Shown here piece after piece: positions 11,101 to 20,934 of a DNA stretch of 64,000 bases. A model generated the notes under the pieces. The model saw only the letters and a list, made by a program, of their open reading frames with translations, had not been told where the DNA came from and made no database searches. Each line of letters opens with the position of its first letter. Position 1 is the stretch's first letter. This DNA is from Branchiostoma floridae (lineage: Eukaryota > Chordata > Leptocardii > Amphioxiformes > Branchiostomatidae): assembly GCF_000003815.2 (NCBI RefSeq), contig NC_049993.1, forward strand, positions 2,134,645 through 2,198,644, read 5' to 3'. The translations under genes and the position numbers were made by a program.

Positions 11101-14100
11101 TGTAAATTCAAATGCCTAATATGAAGCTATTTAAGGATATTACTATTGTAGATATATGCCAATTCTAAAAGTATAACCCCTCCAACAAGTACAGAAATGT
11201 AACAATAAACTGCCACTTTCCATCAGTTGCAGCCTGCATGGATGTCTGTTTTCAGACTTACATGTACACAGGACCTGTTTTTTGTTTTTTTTTTGCAAAC
11301 AAAACAAGTTGTGCTCTAACTATGCAAATAGAACGGGGGCCTACCCGAAAATACTTGAACTTCACACAAAGTCAGTATTCGGAATGGTCCGGGAAGACGG
11401 ACACCCACGAACCGTCCATTCATCCCCGGACATGGGACGGAGATCGAAGGATGGTCCAGGTCAATTTGACGATTATCTCCACACTTCGGGTTCTTGCTGA
11501 CCTGGTCGGAATCCCCGATGTGGATGTTGAAGGGGTTCAATCGCTCCGGACAACAGTCCTGGCGGTTGAAGATGACCACACTGTAGATGTTGAAAACAGA
11601 AAAAAGTCTCCAAATTTTATATCTTGAACTCGGATGAGCATTCTTTAAAAATCTCATTATATTTGACAGGTTATCAGCCTCTTCCGGCTAACTAAACTTG
11701 TATTTTTTTCTGTCATGTATTCGTCCATTAAAAGTTTTATTAGGTTAGTAAGTGACTGAAAACGATGTTCTCTATCCAAACTCAAGTGTTTTTAAAGTAT
11801 TAGACTAATGTCCGTCAATTTATTTTCCTGGGGGCAATTCTAACTGGTTCACTTTGCGCTGCATCATAGGTGTCGCTGTTTACAGATAGGCTCCCAAACG
11901 CAGAGTATGTTTATATAGCGCTTTGATAAAACATTTGTGTACAATTTTTAACCCCCTTTATCCCCTATTCGTCGTTGCCACTTCTCCAAAACTGTTGATG
12001 CAAAGGTGCGCACGTCTACCATACCGCTGTGTCTGTACATTTTGTGAATAGATAGAATACTTAGTTGTCTTCGGAGTTTGCGAAGAAGAGGACTGCAATG
12101 ACGGTCAGGGTGCACTCTCACCTCAGTTGGGACACCGGTGCAGTACTGCGGGGTTCTTAGATGACGCAAAGAATTTTCAGAGGTAAGGAACGAATACTCT
12201 TCCGGTTTTTTTTTTGGGGGGGGGGGGTATTTTGTTGTCTTTTAAGTCATACTTTTACGTATTTTGCAATATCTGAATTATCAAAAATCTCGAAAATAAC
12301 AAAACAGTGCCGCAGTAAACGAACCCAGCAATACCGTACCAATGCCCCAAGTGCAGTAGAGTCCACCTTCAGACTATGAATGTCGTATCCGTACCTGTCA
12401 ATCACGTAAGATACTCCAAGATCCACTTGCCATGTTGGATTGGCCTCTCCGGGTTTATTCTTAGTGTGTGTACACGAACCAATGTGGACGTTGTAGTCAG
12501 TATTGATGATTCCGTCTACGGCAAGCCCGGCAACTCGTTCTTCAAAGATGCTTGTTTGAAACGCTTTCTTCCCCAGGGCTACATTGACGACTTTTGCAAA
12601 CAACAGAATCGTCATTAGCAGTGTCAAGATCACACCAGTCCCATCAACGTTTAACCAGATATTTGTCTTAATACTTCATTATTAAAGGTATGCCATATAA
12701 CATAATATTCTATGAATGTAAGAGAATAGCAGTAATATAGGAAATAAACGTAAAGATAAATTGTTAGAACCGAAATTAGCGATTTTCGTCAAAAATGCCT
12801 GAAAAGAAACAGTTGACATAGCGACGGAAAAATTGAAATTTTTTAAAACTTTCTGAATTTGTTGCTAACTAAAGTCTAGGGAAACAAACTACGTTTGGTG
12901 GCTCTTGCGCTAGTCGTTTTGGCGTTATAAGACGTGAAACGTGGTTATAAATTAAAGCTCCCCTGCAAATAGTTAAGAGTTAAAAAGTTAAACCATTCCC
13001 GCGCCGAGATGGCGAATAGGGCGGTGCCCATCTCTGTTTCGTTAGCCCTGGTCCACACACAGCACAATCACTACAGCAGGGGGCTAGTCCACTGGTAGGT
13101 AGTGGTGTGTGTTCAACTTCTATTCCCTTTCCCGAATGCTGAGTGCTAAGCAGAGAAAGTATCATGTACCATTTTTAAAGTCTTTGGTCTATCGAACTCA
13201 CGACCCTCCGAATGCAAGGCGAACACTCTACCCACTAGGCCATTGCTACTCATTTTCACCTGAGTATAGTGAGGAAAGCCAAGTAAAGTGCCTTTCCCAA
13301 GGGCACAAGATCGGTGACACGCAGTCGGATTCGAACCCGCAACCTCTCGGTCACGAGGCAGAAATTCCGCCGCTGCGCCACACGATCCCATTGACTCTAT
13401 TCTATATAGTTAAGAACAACATGCCAATTATCAACAGAAGCGAATGAGACATCATTGATACATGCATTTTACTTACACCAGACCAGCCTATTAATTTATT
13501 TCCAGAATGGGAATAAAAAAGCTTTTATTTGACCTACCTGTCTTGTGAAAGCACCAGTGTGCATTTTTCGTAAAATCCTCGAAGCAGCATCCTCGCTGAT
13601 GACACTCCTCTGGAGTCATGCCTGGCCAACCGCAGTTCTTCCGTTTGTTGGGTTCCACCAGGCATGCTTAAAATAACAAGCACATGATAAACTAGAGTTC
13701 CACGATCTCATACCTTCGCCAAATAGTGTAAATCTTTTCGAGTGAAGTATTTATAATTTTTCCCATCCAATTAGTCTTTTGAAAGTCCTATCATGACTGC
13801 AGAGGATTTATTAACATTCCTAATTAATCATGTGAATTAGCGTTGATTTTCATGATAGTACTTTATAATGTAAGTCATCACTTAGGCTATCTACATACCA
13901 AAAATCATTACCACCTGTCAACACGTTCTCGAGTTATATCGTCCAAAGTTTGAAAGGAAATTGGCACCTGCAGCTCAAAAAGGCGCAAGGTAGCCAAATC
14001 GTACGGCACTTACTCCTATGCCCAGAGGGCTGTCTACCACTTAGAACTCACGATCACACGAAGTCCAGAAAGAGAGTTGTCGAAAATGGAAGTTTTGTTG

Positions 14101-16415
14101 TAGTATCTTAGGTAGCCGCTAGGGGTGCCACGATCAAATTTGACCTTCGTTTTCGTGACCCCTAACCACCTACCAAATATCATCACCATTCACCCAAGGC
14201 TTCTTGAGTTATGCTGTTAACAGACAGACAGACAGACACATAGACACAGATACAAACACGCTCAAAACATAACCGAAGGTGATGATTAAGAACGCAACAG
14301 ATAACAAAAACGCATAATATTATAAATGTTTACCCAAAATTACAAGATTAAACATGTGGGGCCTCGACGGAAAATCGACAATTATTAAGACACAATGATT
14401 CAAACCGTTTATATCTCGATATCATAAGATTCTAAGTAGTTAATATGAAGACTTAAGATTTGTATTAAGATCCATGCATCGGAAGATAAGCATCATACGA
14501 ACCATGTTTTTTTCACTTTCAATGTATGGTATTTTCAATGTTATGACATCCAAATTAGATGTTGTCATTACGCCCTTTCTTTACTTACATTTTGGAATTT
14601 TTTTCCACCCCACAAACCTAAGAAGTAGTTAGTACCAAAATTATTTCACAAAATTAACACACATGGCACAATTATATTAGTCATGGTCGAATCATACCAA
14701 GACAACAATATTTGAATAGATCACCTTCATTTGATTCACGCTGGTAAGATGTTTTCGGGTTCTCGGGAGGACTTGAAATTGTAAGTGCAAGCGGCAAGGC
14801 TGGTCCAACAGTCCCTCGTACATCAAACGGTCCCATGGTTTCCTTTTCTGCTGTGGCTTCAGACGTAGTTCCGCCTGGATGTTTCAGTTTTTGTGGCCAA
14901 ACTGATCCCATCGTCCCTGGAGGCCCAACCGGTCCCATGAGTTCCTTCAGTTTTGAAGGTTTATCAGTTACCCATTTGCCGATGCTTGGCCAAACAATCC
15001 CATTTGTCCCCTTTGCACCGTAGACCCAGACAACTTTTCGCCTTGAAGACCCATGAGGTTTAGTAGACCCAGGTACCCCGCCGTGACCCACCTTTCCCAT
15101 TGGCCCTTTCATTTTGGGAGATCCAGTACACCCAGGTTCCCCAACGTGGCAATTCATTCTCATTGGTCCCTTTATTTCAGGAGATCCGGTAGCACCAGGT
15201 AACCCGGCCTGATACACAAAACCCAGGTGTGCTCCCTCTTCAGATGACCCAGGAGACACAGCTTGCTCACCCTTTCCAGTAAGTGCCCTTTCTCCGTCAA
15301 ATCCAGTAGACCCAGGTAGCCCACCCTGACCATCCATTCCCGGAAGTTCATTTTCTCCAGGAGACCCAGTAGCCACAGCTAACCCAGTCTGGCCGCCAAA
15401 TCCAATGATTCTCTTTTTGCCTGCAGACGTAAGTTGGGTTGTAGACCTATTGGTTTCCTGACTCCCGGGGATTTCCGGACCCCCGGGATCCTCTGATCCC
15501 AGGTTAACAACTGGGCCAGTTACCCCTATTGGCCCCAAAGGTGTAGAGGTGCCAGGGTACATAGACGTGTCTGAAAGATATCCATGCCACCTAGTTAGGT
15601 TATCAATTCATGTTTAACACACAATTGAAGTCGTACTTCCTAGAAGCTTCTTCGTTTATCCAAGGTCACAATGAGCAAGAATATTCCTGCAGGCCTTATA
15701 GATACAAAGCTACATACGTAAATACGATCGTGAATATCTTCATGAGGTTGGAAGGTCACTAACATATTATTTTCACAGCCGATGTTTTATTTCTACCAAC
15801 GTTTCGATGACCGTCTATCACCGTTCACAGGGTAATCCTGACCAATCTACTTTGCTATAGGTTTAACATCGATCTTACAAATGTTGTTTTTTCCAAACGC
15901 AAAGTAATCACATATGCACAGTGATTGCTTTATGCGGTGTTTACAATGCGGTGACAAATGAGAAGAATGATAATATTTACATAACAAAATTAAATCAACA
16001 TTAATGATGGTGTAACAGTTATCGTATATTGCGGTCCCAAACGCGAGTGCAGTTTAATGTGATTTAGTAACAAATGCAATTAGTAAGGCGACAAGGTCAG
16101 CGGAAATTAAACAAAAAGGTTGCGTAAAAAGATTATCTCTTTTCCGTGGAAAGACAATGTAACACAATTGTGCAATTACAACCAAATTGACCTTACATTT
16201 ACTTGATGCTATAGATATAATAATCAAAACCAAAAGAAATTTTAATTTCATATATATCAGCGTCCGGAAAAGTTACGTACATTTTTAACTCATGTGTTGT
16301 ATACCACAATATATTAGACAACTCCACCAAGAAGTAGAAGTACTGATGAATTTTTGTTCATACATTAATGCATTTCATCGGGCATAGATATATTTATACA
16401 TGCATATCTATATAA

Positions 16416-16447
<32 letters not shown>

Positions 16448-16499
16448 CATATATTTATATATGTATATATAGAGAGAGATTTGGGGCTCTCTCTCTCTC

Positions 16500-16533
<34 letters not shown>

Positions 16534-19500
16534 TATATATGAATCTTCTGAAAACTTGTATACGTATATGTATATTGATTAAAAAAAACTCCGAAAATTC
16601 AATATAGTAGTAAAAAGTATTACTTACCATTCACTTTAGTGACCCGATTATTCATTTCCTCAGTAACGTTTGACACCTCCCCAGACGAACTGGTTACTTT
16701 TCCTTCAAATATGTAAGAAAAGACGTGCAAATAAACTGACTAAGAACATGGTAAATGGGACCTTCTAAGTATTAAATTAATTAGCCTTAGGCCACAGGAA
16801 GTAAATTTTATGGATGACATCATTTGCAGACGGCAAAAATAGTGAGATAGGGCAAAGAAAACCAAGATGGGTAATAAAAAAATAAGATGGCTAAATTTTC
16901 CAAATATACGCACTAAACGTACTAAAAAGAAAGAATTGAAGCGACGAAACATGGTAACACAGCCTACAAGGCATTCATTTCTGTATTCAATACGTATACT
17001 AGTGTAGAAAATGTGACACTAGTGTGGTATCTGGTATCACTTACCAACATGGCATCAACACTCATGGTTTCCATATTGGGGCCACTTTTACAGCTATCTA
17101 ACTAAATTTTTACTTTGACTTCTATAACTACAGTTATGGCTACCTGACTAGTGTCACTTCTACGAGTACAACCATTAGCCTATAACACAACATATTTGCC
17201 CATTTTGGTACTTTCTCGTCATGTTGACCATCTCCGAAGAAAATCAGGCGAAAATTAATGCGCACGCTAAAGTCATCCATAAGATTTGCTTGCTGAGGTA
17301 ACAAGTATAGCTTCGTACAGCAACATGAAAACACTGACCTACAAAATACGCCAACAGGACGACCGCGACCAAGCCGGAAACAAGGCTGATTGCTTTCCAC
17401 AGCTTCCTGCGTATCTTGCAGCACTCCGTCTTGTTTCCATCAGTGGGCTCATTATCGCTTACACCTATGGAACAAGAATGGAAACGTAAAAGGACATTAG
17501 TTATTGGTTATTGGTTGGGCCGACTACTCACTCTTTGCAGCCAGGGGCTGAATTGCGAGGAGCTTACAATAGGCGGGGCTAAATCGCAAGGGTCTGGAGT
17601 GAGCTGCCATTCCGCGCCACTCAATACGACAGTAAAATTGCCCCCAGGAGCGGCCAAGGTACTGTAGGTTTTGAACCATCCACACCGCACCATCGCACGT
17701 GTGGCGGCTTCTTTGACGTGCCTGGGGTATGGCTCTCCACAAACATGGGACCTCCATTTAACGTCCTATCCGAGGGACGGATGCTATTACTACTCACAGC
17801 TCATGTCACAAAATTGTGGAGCTCATCATCGGGAATGCGCCAAATTACGCCAAAGGACCTGACGCTAAAAACTCTACAAAACACACTGCGGGACATTAGC
17901 TTTCCGCTGAGGGAGTTCTTTACTTCACCTCAGGACAGTTTTCGTCGGGAAGCCCGATACAGGGCATCTAGAGGTAAAACCAAGGGACAGGAACCGTCAT
18001 TTGCGCCCCGTTCTCTAAGATTATTGTACCACAATGCTAGTTACTTAATAAAGATTGTTAATTCTATTGTATCTAGGTTTTTATCCGAACGCTGTCGAAT
18101 TTTAAAAGTTGTATTTATGCATCAGTGTTTAACGTCAATTGTATCACTGTCAAGCGATTCTGTGACTGATGGCGCATTTCATGTGTATTTATCTCATATT
18201 GAATTTCACATGCCTAGTCAATCAGAAATAAAGCTGAATCTGAATCAGAATGAATTGGTGTGTGTGTGTGTGTGTGTGTGTGAATGATTTCGAGGTTTTC
18301 CGAAAAACGAAAACTGGAATGGGCGTTTGCTTAGCCTTAGGAATCCGAGGCTGTCCCAAAATACCATAGGAATGGATGTTCAGGATTGTTTGCTTAGAAT
18401 TTTGGAGGTTGTCCAAAAAACAAAAACGGGAATGGGTGTTCAGGAATGTTTGCTTAGGATTTCAAGGTTGTCCGAAAAAACAAAAAAAGGGAATGGCGTT
18501 TGCTTAGCCTTAGGAACTCGAGGTTGTCCGAAACGACCCCGGGAGAGGGTGTTCAGAAAAGCTGTCCCCATGGACTCCAGGAATAGTAGAACCGATTATA
18601 GTCGGGACGTGAAATAAGGTTGTCTTAAAACACCCAGGGAATGTATGCTCTGTACTGTTGGCTTAATTTTTTTTTTATTGCATTCTACAGTAGAATATAC
18701 AATTCACATTAACAAAAACATAAGGACATGGACAAAAACATAAACCACGGATCCAACGGGAAAGTAAAAGACAATGTACGTAGACATTGCTAGTATAGGA
18801 AATATACAGACTGAAGTATGTAGCAAAATAATGTAAAACAGGATGAATAGATGGATGTAAACAATAATAAATAAATAATTCGGACAAGAACGTTAGGAAT
18901 TGTTACAAATAAAAGAATATAAGTGGAGCTATACAGTATGTATGGATGAAAGTTGAATACAAGATGTATTTGTGCGTATACGTAAAATAACCAAACCATA
19001 GTAACCATACGTCAAAAAGAAAAATAAATTAAAGCAACATCAACAATGACGGTACACAAGAAGGCAAGATGATGGCTGTTGGCTTAAAATTTAAAGGTTG
19101 TCCCAAAACACCTCGGGAATGTATGCTCAGGACTGTTTGCTTTGAAATTTAACGGTGTCCCAAAGACCCCAGGAATAGTTGTTCAGGAATGTTTGCTTTG
19201 AAATTTAAGGTTGTCCCCAAAGACCCCAGGAATAGTTGTTCAGGAATGTTTGCTTTGAAATTTAAGGTTGTCCCAAAAGACCCCAGGAATAGTTGTTCAG
19301 AACTGTTTGCTTTGAAATTTAAGGTTGTCCCAAAAGACTCCAGGAATGGGTGTTCAGGAATGTTTGCTTAGGAATTTGAGGTTGTCAAAAAACGGGAATT
19401 GGTGTCGGGAATGTTTGCTTTCAAATTCGACGTTGTCACAAAAGACCCAAGGAATAGATGTTCATGAATGGTTGCTTGGGAATTTGAGGTCGTCCCAAAA

Positions 19501-20934
19501 GACCCCGGGAATGGCTGGACAGAAATGTTTGCTTAGGAATTCAAGCAGGAATTTAAGGTTGTCCCAAAATACCCCGGGAATGGATGTTCAGAAATTAAAA
19601 ATTATTCCAAAACTAAAACGGAATTGGAGTTTTGGATTGCAGCTTAGGAATGTCCCAAAAAAGGGTAATGGGTGTTCAGGAATGTTTGCTTAGGAATTCA
19701 AGGATGTCCCAAAAGACCCCATGAATGGCTGGTCAGGAGTGTTTGCTTAGGAATTTAGGTTGTCTCAAAAGACCCCAGGAATGGGTGTTCAGGAATGTTT
19801 GCTTAGGAATACAAGGTTGTCCCCAAAGACTCTGGGAATGTGTGCTCAGAAATGTTTGATTTGGAATCCGAGGTTATCCCAAACGACCCCGGGAATGTAT
19901 GCTCAGGAATGTTTGCTAAGGAATTCAGGGTTGTCCCAAAAGACTCCGGGAATGGGTGTTCAGGAATGTTTGCTAGGGAATTCAAGGTTGTCCCGCATCC
20001 CAAAAGGCCCCGGGAATGTATGCTCAGGACTGTTGGCTTAGGAATACATGGTCGTCACAAAAGACCCTGGGAATGGGTGCTCAGGGATGTTTGATGAGTA
20101 GGTGTTCAGGAATGTTTACTTAGGAATTCAAGGTTGTCCAAAAAAACTTGAAAGGGTGTTCAGAAATGTTTGCTTAGATATTCGAAGTTGTCCCAAAAGA
20201 CCATAAAAATGGGTTTTCAAGAATATGTGCATGGCAATTCCACGCTGTCCCACTGGACCTTTTTCAAATTAGCAATTGACGTTAAAAATACCCGTCAACA
20301 ACGGGTCGGAAGGCAACCCGAAAAATTGGGAAATGTTCTTTTTTAATTGTTGACGCAAAAATAAGAAAAGGTAAGAAATTGGTGGCTCTGGCGTAAGCAA
20401 TTTGGAAGGTATGCAACTTGGAAGTTGCCACCCACTCCCACCCCCCCCACCCCTTGTCTGTTAAGGACCACATAGTTGAGCACGAGTAAGTAAAGCTAAG
20501 GGCACAACCCGCCGTACGTGCAAGTACGTGATGTCTACGTGCCAAAACATGGGCAATCTTTTGGGATCCGTAAGTGGTAAGTACCGCCTCCGTACGAACT
20601 CGTAGGGAATCCGACGGATTTTGGAGCACGCAGACACGCCGAAGAACTTTACGTGCAGGCAAAACTTTGTGTGCCATCGGGCTGCGGATTCGCCCCATGT
20701 ACGTGCCAGTACGGGCGACGCGCCTGTCCTGTATAGCCTGAACGTTTTCAGAAGTACATGGCGGACGTGGTCTTCAAAAAACGTACATACAAATTGCACG
20801 TACGGCGGGTTGTACCCGTACCCTTAGCTTAAGATGTTTACCTGTTCCAGAGGCGTAAAGAGCGTTGGGTGTGTTTGCAGTAATGTCCGCAAGGTGCGTC
20901 CAGTCAGTCCGGGACTGCTTCATATTCCTGACGT
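6992..20934 (-). CDS. composite type II membrane lectin gene (gene-level; exons listed separately)
   Basis: Ten exons read in one frame on the minus strand: cytoplasmic (20842-20934), transmembrane (17339-17464), stalk (16628-16702), eroded collagen (14725-15570), trefoil (13538-13666), F-type lectin in two exons (12395-12590, 11345-11580) and four C-type lectin domains (10623-11051, 9015-9400, 8199-8597, 6992-7393). All module borders are phase 1 and only the intron inside the F-lectin is phase 2, so the parts join without frame conflict except for the frameshift inside the second C-type lectin domain. A possible start exon lies at 30130-30172. The product would be about 1,100 residues: a cell-surface receptor recognising fucose and mannose-type glycans. 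The 3' end is unresolved because the last lectin exon ends in a donor and no terminal exon is recognised. It could instead be two adjacent genes. Confidence 0.65.
8135..8177. repeat. AT microsatellite in intron
   Basis: A pure (AT)n run 22 bp beyond the donor of C-type lectin exon 3. Confidence 0.95.
8199..8597 (-). CDS. C-type lectin domain exon 3
   Basis: The exon is 399 nt, with acceptor TTTTTCCAG and donor CCAG|GTGTTT, phase 1 at both ends. It reads YYKAFDTPKSFNGATATCRQ, then FWIGLHDQRKEGQFEWIDG, NPGEPNN, a core Cys and WNDISC, ending in FMCQV. It is a short-form domain: Tyr stands where the extra N-terminal Cys (CYK) of long forms would be. EPN and WND predict mannose-type calcium-dependent binding. 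It is strongly similar in DNA to exons 1 and 2, which indicates recent tandem exon duplication. Confidence 0.85.
9015..9400 (-). CDS. C-type lectin domain exon 2, frameshifted
   Basis: The exon is bounded by acceptor TCTCTAG and donor CAAG|GTATTT. It begins DTFPEGYKSWGDIYCYKAF and continues to CRQDGGTLA. Next to plus-strand position 9282 one base is missing relative to exons 1 and 3 (GGGGTAGGCG here against GGGGCATGGCG there), which throws the frame. Restoring register gives the usual FWIGLHDQRKEGQFEWIDG, NPGEPNN and WNDASC. The 386-nt length is one short of the phase-preserving 387. This is either a true disabling mutation, an allele, or a sequencing error. It also has an unpaired extra Cys (CYKAF). 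Confidence 0.8.
10288..10536. mobile_element. MITE family A copy in intron
   Basis: Left end AAGGTGCACTCACACTGCAC; right end contains GACGCAAGTGCAGTGATCGCGCACCT. About 249 bp. Its edge is 87 bp from the donor of C-type lectin exon 1. Confidence 0.85.
10623..11051 (-). CDS. C-type lectin domain exon 1
   Basis: The exon is 429 nt, acceptor TTTTACTCAG, donor CCAG|GTACAT, phase 1 at both ends. It reads YYKAFNTRESFSGAAATCRL, AMPRDKETNDF, FWFGLHDQREEGQFEWVDG, IPGEPNN, EDC and WNDVDC, ending YFICEVV. All four core Cys of the short form are present. EPN plus WND predicts calcium-dependent mannose-type binding. It follows the F-type lectin exon directly. Confidence 0.87.
11345..11580 (-). CDS. F-type lectin domain, second half
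   Basis: The exon is 236 nt, acceptor ATCTACAG (phase 2), donor TCGG|GTAGGC (phase 1). It reads VVIFNRQDCCPERLNPFNIH, GDSDQV, QIDLDHPSISVPCPGMNGRF and VGVRLPG, ending LTLCEVQVFSG. The R-x-D-C-C-x-x-R block is the fucose-binding signature of F-type lectins (usual form RGDCCGERL, with G replaced by Q here). The double Cys and the LCEVQV strand are typical of the fucolectin/tachylectin-4 fold. Confidence 0.88.
12107..12369. mobile_element. MITE family A copy, diverged, inside the F-lectin gene
   Basis: Left end AGGGTGCACTCTCACCTCAG, right end AGTGCAGTAGAGTCCACCTT. It has G-run and T-run expansions near 12210. It ends 26 bp from the splice donor of the first F-lectin exon. Confidence 0.75.
12395..12590 (-). 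CDS. F-type lectin domain, first half
   Basis: The exon is 196 nt, acceptor TTTGCAAAAG (phase 1), donor GACAG|GTACGG (phase 2). It reads VNVALGKKAFQTSIFEERVA, AVDGIINTDY, SCTHTK and WQVDLGVSYVID. NVALGK at the start and the SCTHT histidine, one of the three fucose-contacting residues in the family, mark the beginning of an F-type lectin domain. The split codon AG|T gives a Ser at the join, leading straight into VVIFNR of the next exon. Confidence 0.87.
13155..13391 (-). mobile_element. tRNA-derived SINE
   Basis: On the minus strand, a tRNA-like head (GTGTGGCGCAGCGGCGGAA ... GGTTCGAATCC, the polymerase III box B) is followed by ATCTTGTGCCCTTGGGAAAG and a second tRNA-like segment near 13180. 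The same post-box-B sequence follows the head at 46190, so both belong to one SINE family. It lies in the intron between trefoil and F-lectin exons. Confidence 0.65.
13538..13666 (-). CDS. trefoil (P-type) domain exon
   Basis: The exon is 129 nt with phase 1 at both ends (acceptor TTATTTTAAG, donor GACAG|GTAGGTCA). It reads CLVEPNKRKNCGWPGMTPEE, CHQRGCCFEDF and WCFHK. The six Cys and the R-x-x-CG-x-PG-x-T-x-x-EC-x-x-RGCCF pattern fit the trefoil consensus exactly. Trefoil domains occur in mucosal peptides and some sugar-processing proteins. Here the domain sits between collagen and lectin modules. It is too short for an ordinary open-reading-frame scan. Confidence 0.92.
13711..14280. mobile_element. 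TACCTTCGCC-ended repeat, copy 1
   Basis: It starts TACCTTCGCCAAATA and ends at ACATAACCGAAGGT, with a (CAGA)n tract near the right end. It is the same family as 44270-45831, sharing TCTACATACCAAAAATCAT and the (A/T)TCTTGAGTTAT blocks. No protein is seen. Confidence 0.6.
14281..14697. other. intron sequence, nothing recognised
   Basis: AT-rich, without repeat arms or coding signal by eye. Confidence 0.5.
14725..15570 (-). CDS. eroded collagen-like exon
   Basis: The exon opens after ATCTTTCAG in phase 1 and stays open for about 290 codons. Two good phase-1 donors exist: GAAG|GTGATC (end 14725, taken here) and CTTG|GTATGA (end 14698). The peptide is clearly derived from Gly-X-Y repeats (GPIGVTGP, GLPGATGSP, GPVGPPGTMG), but Gly is lost in many triplets and the register shifts several times, for example around KKRIIGFGGQ and VVWVYGAKG. 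Such a rod could not be a continuous triple helix. Yet it has no stop codon over 846 nt, so selection for an open frame, or recent decay, is possible. Compare the pristine collagen exon at 1871-2580. Confidence 0.75.
15571..16627. other. intron with diverged Penelope-type end and CT/TA/GA microsatellite
   Basis: Around 15785-15835 the minus strand carries a decayed hammerhead-like element (GAAACG retained, CTGATGA altered). A mixed (CT)n(TA)n(GA)n tract with partial palindromy lies at 16411-16532. No exon is seen. Confidence 0.5.
16628..16702 (-). CDS. stalk (coiled-coil-like) exon
   Basis: The exon is 75 nt, acceptor ATTTGAAG, donor GAATG|GTAAGT, phase 1 at both ends. It reads KVTSSSGEVSNVTEEMNNRV then TKVN, with V, V, M, V at roughly heptad positions and one N-V-T glycosylation sequon. 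It has the same length and phase as the plus-strand stalk exon at 1215. It links the transmembrane exon to the collagen exon and would help trimerisation. Confidence 0.7.
16788..17305. mobile_element. MITE family C copy (TAGGCCACAG ends)
   Basis: Left end TAGGCCACAGGAAGTAAATT; right end resembles the inverted complement (GTCATCCATAAGATTTGC). About 520 bp, non-coding, aligned over its whole length with 37647-38185. Inserted in the intron 34 bp from the transmembrane exon. Confidence 0.75.
17339..17464 (-). CDS. transmembrane exon
   Basis: The exon is 126 nt, acceptor TTCCATAG, donor GTAG|GTCAGT, phase 1 at both ends. It reads VSDNEPTDGNKTECCKIRRK, then LWKAISLVSGLVAVVLLAYF. A basic KIRRK patch precedes about 20 hydrophobic residues. 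With no signal peptide and the lectin modules downstream, this is a type II signal anchor with the N-terminus in the cytosol. The CC just before the membrane could be palmitoylated (inference). Confidence 0.75.
17480..18250 (+). mobile_element. possible retroposon 3' segment
   Basis: The stretch ends AATAAAGCTGAATCTGAATC followed by a TG run, resembling a retroposon 3' end with a short microsatellite-like tail. The class is not recognised and no reverse-transcriptase motif was seen. Confidence 0.3.
18256..18281. repeat. TG microsatellite
   Basis: (TG)n, 26 bp. Confidence 0.9.
18285..20270. repeat. 57-bp degenerate tandem array in intron
   Basis: Units of about 53-57 bp with the core GTTGTCCCAAAAGACCCC, GGAATGGGTGTTCAGGAATG and TTTGCTTAGGAATT repeat about 25 times, split by an insertion at 18668-19077. 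Because 57 is divisible by three, several frames stay open and mimic a repeat protein; no splice signals or start support coding. Confidence 0.85.
18668..19077 (-). mobile_element. retroposed insertion with target-site duplication
   Basis: About 410 bp interrupt the tandem array. Both edges carry CTGTTGGCTTAA or a close match, and on the minus strand the insert ends GCAATAAAAAAAAA, a polyadenylation signal and A-tail. This is the signature of a 5'-truncated retroposition. No protein domain is recognised. Confidence 0.6.
20493..20830. mobile_element. MITE family B copy 1 (338 bp)
   Basis: It starts AAGCTAAGGGCACAACCCGC and ends with the inverted GCGGGTTGTACCCGTACCCTTAGCTT; both arms contain CCGCCGTACGTGCAA or its complement. 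No open frame of interest. It stops 10 bp short of the splice donor of the cytoplasmic exon at 20841. Confidence 0.85.
20842..20934 (-). CDS. cytoplasmic-tail exon
   Basis: The exon is 93 nt, acceptor TATCTCACCAG, donor AACAG|GTAAAC, phase 1 at both ends. It reads VRNMKQSRTDWTHLADITAN then TPNALYASGT. It joins in frame to the transmembrane exon (GT|G VSDNEP). The hydrophilic N-A-L-Y peptide is suitable for a cytosolic tail. An internal ATG (MKQSR) could also act as the start. Confidence 0.6.

Noticed and set aside
15785..15835. Hammerhead-like motif on the minus strand
   Set aside because: GAAACG is present but the CUGANGA box is altered and the stem pairs poorly; scored only as a decayed repeat end.
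18327..20094. Repeat protein(s) with VPKDPRNSCSGMFALKFK-type units
   Set aside because: It follows from the 57-bp tandem array inside an intron; units drift in length and stop codons break every frame.
20282..20827. 138- and 112-residue open frames
   Set aside because: They fall inside MITE family B and recur in its other copies with frameshifts.
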